Source: Planctomyces sp. SH-PL62 (GTDB taxonomy: Bacteria; Planctomycetota; Planctomycetia; Isosphaerales; Isosphaeraceae). Taken from it: 64,000 nucleotides of DNA. A program made the translations under genes and the position numbers. Shown one piece after another: positions 20,733 to 28,631 of this stretch. Location of the stretch: assembly GCF_001610895.1 (NCBI RefSeq), contig NZ_CP011273.1, positions 3,162,001 to 3,226,000 on the forward strand. The letters run 5' to 3'. Numbering within the stretch: the stretch's first letter is position 1; the number at the start of each line of letters is the position of its first letter. The notes below the pieces were generated by a model, which saw nothing but the letters and a program-made list of their open reading frames with translations, had not been told where the DNA came from and did no database searches.

Positions 20733-21752
20733 ATGCCTGAGTCACCGCTGGTCCAGAAAGAAGTCGCCGCGCTGACCGACCTGGAGGGCCTGATCGCCCA
20801 ACGGGCCAAGGTCGAGACCGAAGTCGAGCAGACCTTCAAGCGGCGTCGCGACCGCGAGGGGCAGGAGCACAGTCAGGCCGTCCAGGAGGCCTCGGCTAAG
20901 TTCAAGGCGGAGGCCGCGGCTCTCCAGGCCGAGTACGACAAGGTCCGCGCCGCCATCGTCCGCAAGGCCCAGGCCGACACCCAGACGACCGAGGCCGAGT
21001 ACGCCCAGGTCAAGCAGAAGCTGGAAGCCCAGTTCAAGTCCGAGCGGTCCAAGGCCAAGAAGGCCAGCGACGAATCGCGCTGGCAGTCGCTGGCGATGTA
21101 CGAGGCGGCCCGCGACAACACGGTGAAGCGCCGGAAGTCCCACGACGACGCCCTGGCCGCCTCCCGCGCCGACCTGGAGCACCTGCGGGACGCCGCCGAG
21201 GTCGCGCTGGCCCGCACCGCCCGGCTCGCCGGCCCCGGGTTCGCCGTCGAGCCCACGACGACCGTCACCCCCCCGCCGCCCCCGAGGGCCCGGCCGCCGA
21301 CGGCGCCGAGCTGCTCGCCCCCCCGGAGGCCAAGGGCGACCCCACCAAGCTCGACCTGCTCCAGGAGGTCGTCCACAAGATCGACGAGGAGCTGCTGGCG
21401 CTCGAATCGCTCAAGCTCCCCAATTTCCTGCGGCCGGCGAACTTCGTCTGGCCCTTCCTGCTCCTGGGCGCGGCGGTCGGCGGCGGCCTGGCCTTCGTCC
21501 TGGCCCCGGCCATCGCCGCGGGCGCGGGCGTCGCCGTCGCGGTCCTCGCCGGCGCGGGGGCCTTCGTCGCCCTCAAGGGCCGCGCCCAGCCCCAGGTCTC
21601 CCGGCACTACCACCCCCTCAAGTTCCACCTGGAGGAGGGGGAGCGGCTGCTCGAAGAGGCCAAGGAGTGGGTCAAGACCGACTTCGAGACCCGCCAGAAG
21701 CAGGCCGACGAGAAGCGTGAGGAGAACTACGCGGCCGCCGAGGACCGGATGA
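20733..21752 (+). CDS. FtsK/EssC-like ATPase, N-terminal part (frame broken near 21270)
   Basis: Residues 1-178 are sound: a long charged coiled coil (VETEVEQTFKRRRDREGQEH, AAALQAEYDKVRAAIVRKAQ). After a C7 run at 21268-21274 this frame becomes Arg/Ser/Pro-rich out-of-frame sequence until TGA 21750-21752. The frame one base earlier continues sensibly from that point: a linker (AADGAELLAPPEAKGDPTKL), then two hydrophobic helices (PANFVWPFLLLGAAVGGGLA and a second one), then another coiled coil that joins the 21749 frame without interruption. The true gene is therefore most likely one ORF from 20733 to 24916 encoding about 1,394 residues, with a missing C in this sequence. A real frameshift mutation, or -1 slippage on C CCC CCG, are alternatives. 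Confidence 0.8.
   Translation: MPESPLVQKEVAALTDLEGLIAQRAKVETEVEQTFKRRRDREGQEHSQAVQEASAKFKAEAAALQAEYDKVRAAIVRKAQADTQTTEAEYAQVKQKLEAQFKSERSKAKKASDESRWQSLAMYEAARDNTVKRRKSHDDALAASRADLEHLRDAAEVALARTARLAGPGFAVEPTTTVTPPPPPRARPPTAPSCSPPRRPRATPPSSTCSRRSSTRSTRSCWRSNRSSSPISCGRRTSSGPSCSWARRSAAAWPSSWPRPSPRARASPSRSSPARGPSSPSRAAPSPRSPGTTTPSSSTWRRGSGCSKRPRSGSRPTSRPARSRPTRSVRRTTRPPRTG
21268..21274 (+). other. C7 tract where the FtsK-like reading frame shifts
   Basis: Seven consecutive C bases between codons that read VT and PPPP. Upstream coding is in the frame of 20733 and downstream coding in the frame of 21749; one added C restores a single reading frame. Confidence 0.7.
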
Positions 21753-24700
21753 AGGCCCGCGTCGCCGACGCCGAGCTTCGCATCGGCCAGTCGGTCGCCG
21801 AGGCCGACGCGATCTACCCCAACCGCCTCGCCGAGATCAAGCGGAAGCGCGACGAGGACCTCAAGAAGGCCGACTCCCACTACCCGCCCCGGATCCAGGC
21901 CCACAAGGAGAAATACGAGGCCGAGGCCGCCGCGCTCCAGGAGCGCATCCGCAAGGAGAAGGAGGCGACCAAGGCCGCCTACGACGCCGCCTGGGCCGAG
22001 CTGGTCCAGACCTGGACCGAGGGCCTCGCCCGCGTCGGCGCCGTCGCCGACGAGGTCAACGCCGAGGCCTCCCGCCGCTTCCTCGCCTGGGACGGCGCCT
22101 CCGAGGTCGACGGCTGGGAGCCCCCCGACGAGGTCCCCCCCGCCTTGCCCTTCGGCCGCTTCAAGTTCGAGCTGGCCGACTTCCCCCACGGCCGCCCCAC
22201 CGACGACCGGCTCAAGGCCGCCGGGCCGACCGAGTTCGACCTCCCCGCCCTCGTCCCGTTCCCGCACCAGAGCTCCGTCCTGATCAAGACCGGCGAATCC
22301 GGCCGGGCCGAGGCCAACCGGCTCCTCCAGAGCCTCATGCTCCGGTTCCTCACCTCGATCCCCCCCGGCAAGGTCCGGTTCACCATCTTCGACCCCGTCG
22401 GCCTGGGCGAGAACTTCGCCGCCTTCATGCACCTGGCCGACTACCAGGAACTCCTCGTCACCAGCCGCATCTGGACCGAGGCCCGCGACTTCGACCAGCG
22501 CCTGGAGGACCTCTCCGCCCACATGGAGAACGTCATCCAGAAGTACCTGCGCAACGAGTTCGAGAGCATCGAGGCCTACAACCAGCACGCCGGCGAGGTC
22601 GCCGAGCCGTTCCGGATCCTGGTCGTCGCCAACTTCCCCAGCAACTTCAACGAGACCGCCGCGCGGCGGCTCCAGAGCATCGTCGCCAGCGGCGCCCGCT
22701 GCGGCGTCTACGCCCTGATCTCCGTCGACCCCAAGCTCCCCATGCCCGCCGGGCTCCAGCTCAAGGACCTGGAGGCCAGCTGCATCAACCTGAGCTGGCG
22801 CGACGGCAAGATGGGCTGGCGCGACGACAACTTCGGCCGCTTCCCGCTCCAGCTCGACTCGCTCCCCGAGCCGTCCTACTACAGCAAGCTCATGCACCAC
22901 ATGGGCGAGGCGTCCAAGAACGCCAACAAGGTCGAGGTCCCGTTCGACTTCATCGCCCCGCCCGCGGAGAAGTACTGGAGCTGGGACAGCGGCAAGATCA
23001 TGGAAGTCCCCCTCGGCCGCGCCGGGGCCACCAAGCTCCAGCCCCTCCTCCTGGGCCGGGGGACCTCGCAGCACGCCCTCGTCGCCGGCAAGACGGGCTC
23101 GGGCAAGTCCACCTTGCTCCACGCCCTGATCGTCAACGCGGCCCTTCGCTACAGCCCGGACCAGCTCGAGCTGTACCTGATCGACTTCAAGAAGGGGGTC
23201 GAGTTCAAGGTCTACGCCGAGATGGAACTCCCCCACGCCAAGGTCATCGCCGTCGAGTCCGAGCGCGAGTTCGGCCTGAGCGTGCTCCAGCGGCTCGACG
23301 CCGAGCTGAAGTACCGCGGCGACCTCTACCGCGACTTCGGCGCCCAGGACCTGAAGGGCTTCCGCGAAGCCAAGCCCGACATGGTCATGCCCCGCATCCT
23401 GTTCGTCGTCGACGAGTTCCAGGAGTTCTTCGTCGAGGACGACAAGGTCGCCCAGGAGGTGTCGCTGCTGCTCGACCGCCTGGTCCGCCAGGGTCGAGCC
23501 TTCGGCGTCCACGTCATCCTCGGCTCGCAGACCCTCGGCGGCGCCTACTCGGTCGGCCGGGCGACCCTGGGCCAGATGGCCATCCGCATCGCCCTGCAAT
23601 GCTCCGAGGCCGACGCCCACCTGATCCTCAGCGAGGACAACAGCGCCGCCAGGCTGCTGACCCGCCCCGGCGAGGCGATCTACAACGACGCCAACGGCAT
23701 GCCCGAGGGCAACAACCTGTTCCAGGTCGTCTGGCTCTCCGACAAGCGCCGGATCGAGTACCTCCAGGACATGCTCGACCTGGCCAAGGCCCAGCACCGG
23801 CCCCCGGCCACGCCCATCGTCTTCGAAGGCAACCTGCCGGCCGACACCCGCAAGAACGCCCTGCTCAACCCCCTCCTCGACGCGACCGAATGGCCGGACG
23901 AGGCCCCGCGGTACGAGCAGGCCTGGCTCGGCGACGCCATCGCGATCAAGGACCCGACCGTCGCCGTCTTCCGCCCGCAGTCCGGCGCCAACCTCCTGAT
24001 CATCGGCCAGGGGGGCGAATCCGCCCTGGCGATGATGCTCATGGCCGGCGTCGCCATCGCCGCCCAGCACCCCCCCAAGCGGCGCACCGGCGTGAAGTTC
24101 TACATGGTGGACGGCTCCCCCGTCGACTCGTGGCTGGCGGGCAAGCTCGGCCAGTTCAAGGACTGGGTCCCCCACAACGTCACCAACGTCACCCAGCGCA
24201 ACCTGGCCTCGTCCATCAACGAGATCGCCCGCGAGCTGGACCGACGCCGCGACAACCCGGCCGCCGAGGAGCAGGCGCCGATCTACCTGTTCATCTACGA
24301 CCTCCAGCGGCTCCGCGAGCTTCGCAAGGCGGACGACGACTTCGGCTTCTCCTCCTCCGGCTTCGGCGAGGAGAAGGCCCCGTCCCCCGGCAAGCAATTC
24401 GGCGACATCCTCCGCGAAGGCCCGAGCTTCGGCGTCCACACCATCGTCTGGATCGACAGCGTCAACAACATGAACCGGATGTTCGACCGCAACACCCTCC
24501 GCGAATTCGAACTCCGCGTCCTCTTCCAGATGAGCGCCAACGACTCCAGCACCGTCATCGACTCGCCCGCCGCCGGCAAGCTCGGCGAGAACCGGGCCCT
24601 CTTCTACAGCGAAGAGGAGAACCGCGTCGAGAAGTTCCGCCCCTACAGCCTCCCCGACCCCGAGTGGATCGCCGAGGTCCAGGCCAAATTCGCCGCCCGC

Positions 24701-24916
24701 CCCGCCCCCTTCGAGCCCGAGGCCCCGCCCGAGCCCGAACCGACCGACGAGCCGGCCGACGAGCCCACGCCCCCCGCCCCCAAGGAGAACGGCTTCAGCA
24801 GCCGCCGCTACGACGACGACGCCCCTCCGCCGTTCCCCAAGTTCGACGAGATCGAGGTGCCGCCGTTCCCCAAGTTCGACGACCCCGGCGACACGCCCTC
24901 GCCCGACGACCACTGA
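21749..24916 (+). CDS. FtsK/SpoIIIE-family (EssC-like) ATPase, main part with three ATPase-like domains
   Basis: The 1055 residues readable from ATG 21749; the true gene almost certainly begins at 20733. After a coiled coil (to about residue 100) come three tandem RecA-like units. Unit 1 (about 150-400) has a degenerate P-loop (KTGESGRAEA). Unit 2 (about 420-690) has intact Walker A GKTGSGKST near residue 447 and Walker B ILFVVDEFQEFF near 550. Unit 3 (about 730-990) is degenerate (IIGQGGESALA). Two transmembrane helices lie just upstream in the corrected frame. Coiled coil, membrane pair and three ATPase units with one active site recall EssC/EccC, although there the first unit carries the canonical site. 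The tail is Pro/Asp/Glu-rich and repeats PPFPKFD. It should power export of the small helical proteins encoded upstream. Confidence 0.9.
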   Translation: MKARVADAELRIGQSVAEADAIYPNRLAEIKRKRDEDLKKADSHYPPRIQAHKEKYEAEAAALQERIRKEKEATKAAYDAAWAELVQTWTEGLARVGAVADEVNAEASRRFLAWDGASEVDGWEPPDEVPPALPFGRFKFELADFPHGRPTDDRLKAAGPTEFDLPALVPFPHQSSVLIKTGESGRAEANRLLQSLMLRFLTSIPPGKVRFTIFDPVGLGENFAAFMHLADYQELLVTSRIWTEARDFDQRLEDLSAHMENVIQKYLRNEFESIEAYNQHAGEVAEPFRILVVANFPSNFNETAARRLQSIVASGARCGVYALISVDPKLPMPAGLQLKDLEASCINLSWRDGKMGWRDDNFGRFPLQLDSLPEPSYYSKLMHHMGEASKNANKVEVPFDFIAPPAEKYWSWDSGKIMEVPLGRAGATKLQPLLLGRGTSQHALVAGKTGSGKSTLLHALIVNAALRYSPDQLELYLIDFKKGVEFKVYAEMELPHAKVIAVESEREFGLSVLQRLDAELKYRGDLYRDFGAQDLKGFREAKPDMVMPRILFVVDEFQEFFVEDDKVAQEVSLLLDRLVRQGRAFGVHVILGSQTLGGAYSVGRATLGQMAIRIALQCSEADAHLILSEDNSAARLLTRPGEAIYNDANGMPEGNNLFQVVWLSDKRRIEYLQDMLDLAKAQHRPPATPIVFEGNLPADTRKNALLNPLLDATEWPDEAPRYEQAWLGDAIAIKDPTVAVFRPQSGANLLIIGQGGESALAMMLMAGVAIAAQHPPKRRTGVKFYMVDGSPVDSWLAGKLGQFKDWVPHNVTNVTQRNLASSINEIARELDRRRDNPAAEEQAPIYLFIYDLQRLRELRKADDDFGFSSSGFGEEKAPSPGKQFGDILREGPSFGVHTIVWIDSVNNMNRMFDRNTLREFELRVLFQMSANDSSTVIDSPAAGKLGENRALFYSEEENRVEKFRPYSLPDPEWIAEVQAKFAARPAPFEPEAPPEPEPTDEPADEPTPPAPKENGFSSRRYDDDAPPPFPKFDEIEVPPFPKFDDPGDTPSPDDH

Positions 24917-24963
24917 TCGCGCCCCCATCGTCCAGCCGGAATCCGAGCCCGGGCCATAACGCC

Positions 24964-25131
24964 CTTCCCCCCTCGCGGGGGAAGGTGGCCCGAAGGGCCG
25001 AATGAGGGGGTGACGAGCACCAAGGCCGTCGGCGTTTCAGGCGCCCGGACTGCGAATTCCGACGGCTCTCGCGCTGGTCTTTCCCCTCATCTAACCCCTT
25101 CGGGATCTGTCTTCCCCCGCGAGGGGTGAAG
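24964..25131. repeat. MITE-like element with about 48-bp imperfect terminal inverted repeats
   Basis: The left arm (24964-25010) starts CTTCCCCCCTCGCGGGGGAA and ends AATGAGGGGG. The right arm (25083-25131) is its imperfect reverse complement, starting CCCCTCATCTAACCCCTTCG and ending GAGGGGTGAAG. Each arm also folds as a small hairpin on its own (CTTCCCCC/GGGGGAAG). The 70-bp centre shows no coding potential. A related half-copy lies at 40386-40436, so this is probably a dispersed genomic repeat. Being 47 bases after the FtsK-like stop it may also serve as a transcription terminator. Confidence 0.65.
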
Positions 25132-25747
25132 ACCGTTGCTGAGCCCGAACGCCGGCTCTTCGGGCTCGTTCCCATCTCCGACGCCGCAACCGCGCATCCG
25201 CGTGCATTGTCAGGGTAGGGGGCGGTGCGCCCCGACCCTGCGACGCCCTCGACCAGGCGACGGCGCGAGGCTCCCCCGGAGAAGCTCGACGCGATGCGAA
25301 GAAACTCGCCGAACGAACCCAATTCTTGGGGCCGTCGTCCAGTCGTAAATGAATGGGGGAAAGAGGTTTGCGTTGATTGGCTTCGGTCGCCGAGCCGGGC
25401 GAAGGAAGCCAATTTCCGGGCCGCTCCGGCGACGGCCGGGACTTCGGGGAAGCGAAACGAGGGACGACGATCGTCCCCGTCGGCTTTCCCCGAGCCGCCC
25501 CGATCCGGCCGGCTCGACGACGGCCCGCCGGACTCTCGGAGTTCCGAAAAAGGGATCGAAACCGCCGAACGAACCCAATCTCCGGGGCCCAAAATCGAAC
25601 GCAAACGATTAACGCTAATCAGGTTGCGGTCGATGGCTTCGTTTCTGGAGGGGCGTGAGCGAACCCAAACGCCGGGCCGTCGCGAAGCCGGGCGTGACGG
25701 CCCGGCGGGGGGCCGGTTGTGCTGGGGCGAGCTGAGGCGGCCGAGTC
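25132..25747. other. Noncoding region with a repeated CCGAACGAACCCAAT motif
   Basis: No gene is supported. GCCGAACGAACCCAAT occurs at about 25308 and again at about 25562, followed in both cases by GGGGCC after a few bases; GAGCGAACCCAAACGC near 25657 is a weaker copy. The flanks of the copies are loosely similar (TTGCGTTGATTGGCTTCGGT at 25368 against AATCAGGTTGCGGTCGATGG at 25616), which suggests an old, degenerate duplication of about 254 bases. The region probably also holds the promoter of the small membrane protein at 25748. Confidence 0.45.
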
Positions 25748-26095
25748 ATGAATCGAGACCCGTTCCTCCACCTCCTCCTCTCCCGGCGTTGGTGGACGTA
25801 CTCGCCCCGGACGGCCACCTGGATCGAGCACGCGACCCACGGATTCAACCTGTTCGAGGGGGCGGCCTGGACCGTCTTCGCGGGCCTGGTCCTGGCTCGA
25901 TTCATCCGGCATCGGCGATCCTGGATCGAGGTCCCCTACGCCCTGGCATTCTTCACGTTCGGGCTGACCGATTTCCGAGAGGCCTACGCGCTCGACTCCT
26001 GGCTGATCGTCCTGAAGGCGATCAACCTCGTCGCGCTGTTCGGCCTGCGAGGTTACGTCATCCGGCGGTGCTATCCGGAGAGCCGCCTGTTCTGA
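25748..26095 (+). CDS. Small integral membrane protein, function unknown
   Basis: A 115-residue protein with about three hydrophobic segments: near residues 33-52 (FEGAAWTVFAGLVLARFI), 62-75 (YALAFFTFGLTDF) and 82-100 (DSWLIVLKAINLVALFGLRG). The N-terminus is Arg/Trp-rich (SRRWWTYSPRTATWIEHATH). A GAGGCGG stretch about ten bases before the ATG could bind the ribosome. I do not recognise the family. Its last 38 bases overlap the end of the convergent methyltransferase gene, which also supports it being a real, compactly packed gene. Confidence 0.75.
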   Translation: MNRDPFLHLLLSRRWWTYSPRTATWIEHATHGFNLFEGAAWTVFAGLVLARFIRHRRSWIEVPYALAFFTFGLTDFREAYALDSWLIVLKAINLVALFGLRGYVIRRCYPESRLF

Positions 26096-27335
26096 GCGCC
26101 GCCGCCTTATGCGTCACGATCGCTCGCCCCGGGCCGGCGCCGCCGGTGAGGAAGAGGACGGTGGGGGAGTCGCCGTGGTGGCGGAGCAGGGGGCGGAGGG
26201 TTTCGGGCTTGAGGTCGGTCGTCCGGTGCTTCACGGAGACGGGGCCGAGGCGCTCGGCGTCGATCAGCTTTCGCAGCCGCTTCAGGTCCAGGGGGTGGAC
26301 GCTCTGGATCTCGAACGCTTCGAGCCAGGGGGTGGCGAGGAAGTCCTCGGAGGTCAGGTAGGGGAGGTCGGCGGCGAGGCGGCCCAGGCCGTGGGCGCGG
26401 GCGAAGGAATCCAGGAGGCCGGATCGCGAGAGGGCGGGGTCGGGGTCGTAGAGCCATCGGCCGATCGGGGCGACGATCGGGTATTCGCTCCAGGGCTGGT
26501 CGCCCAGGCGATCGGTCCAGGTGGTTCCTTCGGGCAGCTTCGTCGCGCGGCGGCGGCACGAGGCGGCCGCGCCGAACCACACGGTGGCCTCCTTGGCCTC
26601 GCCCCCCAGGCTGATGATCTCCACCTCGCAATCGAACTCCTCGGCGAACCGGGCGAAGTCGCTCGCCGGGCCGAGCTTGATCGCACCGCCGGGGGCGCGG
26701 GTCATCAGGGCGTGGAGGAACTCCGGGCCGGGGGCGTAGCCTTCGGCGTCGACGGCCCGGCCCCGCTTGGAGGCCCTCCGATCGGGGTCGATGTGGACCC
26801 AGGCGCCCGGCGGGATCGGCAAGGTCTCGGCCGAGGCGCGGCAGGGCTGGACGCGGTCGCCCCGGTCGTAGACGTCGGCGTTCCAGGCGACCCGGCGGCA
26901 CATCCCCAGGTCGAGGTCGACGGCCAGCACCCGCGAGCGTCCCGCCAGCGCGACGGCGTCGCCGCCGATGCCGGAGCAGAGGTCGACGACCGCGTCGGCC
27001 TCGAACCGGCGGGCCTTGTGGACCGCGACCGCCTCGGCCGTCGCCTGCTCCAGGCCCACGGGGTCGAGCCACATCCGGTCGCCCCGCGAGAACTTGGGCG
27101 TCGCCTTGCGACGGGCCTCGGCCAGCCGGAGCGCCGCCGCGACCGACTCCTGGTCGTGGGCCTTGCGCCAGCGGGCCAGGTCGGACGGGCCGGGGGACTT
27201 GACGGCCTGGGCCTGGGCGATCAGGGCGAGCCCGGCGTCGCTGGAGAGCACCGCGAACTCGGCGTCGGAGGCGTCCGGGGAACGGACGCGGCGATCCTGG
27301 GTCGAGCGTACGGCGTCGTTTGCGTAGAATGTCAT
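26058..27335 (-). CDS. Class I SAM-dependent methyltransferase with THUMP-like domain
   Basis: A 425-residue protein from ATG 27335 (MTFYANDAVRS). Motif I for S-adenosylmethionine binding is VVDLCSGIGGDAVALAG, followed by VLAVDLDLGMCRRVAWNADV. WVHIDPDRRASKRGR occupies the place of the catalytic motif IV. The C-terminal 70 residues (HPLDLKRLRKLIDAERLGPV, then SVKHRTTDLKPETLRPLLR) fit the THUMP-like domain found at the end of this family. The substrate is probably a nucleic acid, but this is not established. It diverges from dusB, with 53 bases between the two start codons, and both may concern tRNA. The longer frame to 27404 would overlap dusB. Confidence 0.85.
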   Translation of the reverse strand: MTFYANDAVRSTQDRRVRSPDASDAEFAVLSSDAGLALIAQAQAVKSPGPSDLARWRKAHDQESVAAALRLAEARRKATPKFSRGDRMWLDPVGLEQATAEAVAVHKARRFEADAVVDLCSGIGGDAVALAGRSRVLAVDLDLGMCRRVAWNADVYDRGDRVQPCRASAETLPIPPGAWVHIDPDRRASKRGRAVDAEGYAPGPEFLHALMTRAPGGAIKLGPASDFARFAEEFDCEVEIISLGGEAKEATVWFGAAASCRRRATKLPEGTTWTDRLGDQPWSEYPIVAPIGRWLYDPDPALSRSGLLDSFARAHGLGRLAADLPYLTSEDFLATPWLEAFEIQSVHPLDLKRLRKLIDAERLGPVSVKHRTTDLKPETLRPLLRHHGDSPTVLFLTGGAGPGRAIVTHKAAALRTGGSPDSTAG

Positions 27336-27388
27336 GGTGATATCTTGGGAATCCCGGTCGCCGGATCGTCGCCACTCGGAGCTGATCG

Positions 27389-28477
27389 TTGAGCCTTCCG
27401 CCATTGTACCCGCCGGTCCCGCCGATCGCCCGCGAACCGCTCCAGATCGGCGGCGTCGCGATCCCCTCGCGGTTCTTCCTCGCCCCGCTGGCCGGGTACA
27501 CGAGCCTGGCCTTCCGGCTGGCCGTGCGCGAGCAGGGGGGCCTCGGCCTGGCGACGACCGACCTGGTCAACGCCCGCTCGCTGATCGAGAAGCGTCGACG
27601 CGCCCTGGAGCTGGCCGAGACCAGCGAGGCCGACAAGCCGCTCTCGATCCAGATCTACGGCCAGGTCGCCGCCGAGATGGAGCAGGCCGCGCGGTACGTC
27701 GCGACCCACGGGGCGACGATCGTCGATATCAACATGGGCTGTCCGGTCCGCAAGGTCGTGCGGATCGGCGGCGGCTCGGCCCTGATGGGCCAGACGGAAC
27801 TGGCCGTGGAGCTGGTCTCGGCCGTGGTGAACGCCGCCGGCGTCCCGGTGACGGTCAAGATGCGGCTGGGGTGGGACGAGGAGTCTCTGTCGGCCCCCGG
27901 CCTGGCGCGGGCCTTCGAGCAGATCGGCGTGGCGGCGGTGATCGTCCACGGCCGGACGCGGGCCCAGGGCTTCTCGGGGAGCGTGAATCGGCAGGGGATC
28001 AAGGCGGTGGTCGACGCCGTGGATTCGATGCCGATCGTGGCCAACGGCGACGTCCGCTCGATCGCCGACGCCGCCTCGATGATCGCCGACACCGGCTGCG
28101 CCGCCGTCTCGATCGGCCGCGGCGCCCTGGCGAACCCGTTCTTCTTCCGCCAGCTCGACTGCTGGGTCCGCACCGGCGAGCCCGGCCCCGACCCGACGTT
28201 CGAGGAGCGGCTCGACTTCATGAGCGTCCACTTCCACGGCCTGCTGGAGCGTCGCGGCGAGCACTACGCCTGCTTGCAGTTCCGCAAGATCCTCAAGTGG
28301 TACTACCACTTCACCCGGATGCCCAAGAAGTTCTACCTGGAGCTGATCAACCTCCGCTCCTCGGCGGTCTTCGACCAGGCCGTCGAAGCCATCCGGTCCG
28401 AAGGCCCCAGCGCCCCGCTCCCCGGCCATTTCGAGGCCCACGTCCCGGTCCCCTCCGGGCCGATCGAGTCGTGGTAG
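27389..28477 (+). CDS. dusB: tRNA-dihydrouridine synthase
   Basis: A 362-residue FMN-dependent TIM-barrel enzyme that reduces specific uridines of tRNA. Family motifs are in order: RFFLAPLAGYTSLAFR at the first strand, INMGCPVRKV with the catalytic Cys near residue 118, VTVKMRLGWDE, IVHGRTRAQGFSG, PIVANGDVRS and SIGRGALANPFFF for phosphate binding. The C-terminal helical domain contains LQFRKILKWYYHF. The start is TTG at 27389, supported by GGAG seven bases upstream and by the absence of an ATG before the conserved core. Bacterial DusB is the closest match by eye; DusA and DusC are less likely. Confidence 0.93.
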   Translation: MSLPPLYPPVPPIAREPLQIGGVAIPSRFFLAPLAGYTSLAFRLAVREQGGLGLATTDLVNARSLIEKRRRALELAETSEADKPLSIQIYGQVAAEMEQAARYVATHGATIVDINMGCPVRKVVRIGGGSALMGQTELAVELVSAVVNAAGVPVTVKMRLGWDEESLSAPGLARAFEQIGVAAVIVHGRTRAQGFSGSVNRQGIKAVVDAVDSMPIVANGDVRSIADAASMIADTGCAAVSIGRGALANPFFFRQLDCWVRTGEPGPDPTFEERLDFMSVHFHGLLERRGEHYACLQFRKILKWYYHFTRMPKKFYLELINLRSSAVFDQAVEAIRSEGPSAPLPGHFEAHVPVPSGPIESW

Positions 28478-28631
28478 CATGCCGCGGGGAAGCCCCTGCG
28501 CGCTTGAATCCGGGCTCCGGGCGCTCGTAAGATAAGAGGTGCGACCTTTCGAAAGGACCGCCCGCCGGGATGCGGGCGCCGCCTCCCTCTCTCCTCGTTC
28601 TCGTGCCGACGACATCGGAAAGGACGTGCGC

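Noticed and set aside
21260-21290. Programmed -1 frameshifting in the FtsK-like gene
   Set aside because: The C CCC CCG context could slip, but I see no clear downstream stimulatory structure, and two other genes in the window show the same kind of single-base deficit in C/G runs, which fits sequence error better.
20873-24928. 1351-codon minus-strand frame opposite the FtsK-like gene
   Set aside because: Antisense of a GC3-rich gene; Leu/Gly/Val low-complexity sequence, whereas the plus strand carries Walker motifs.
25225-26361. 378-codon plus-strand frame across the gap and the small membrane protein gene
   Set aside because: Arg/Pro/Ser-rich throughout and out of frame with the membrane protein at 25748, whose hydrophobic pattern is convincing.
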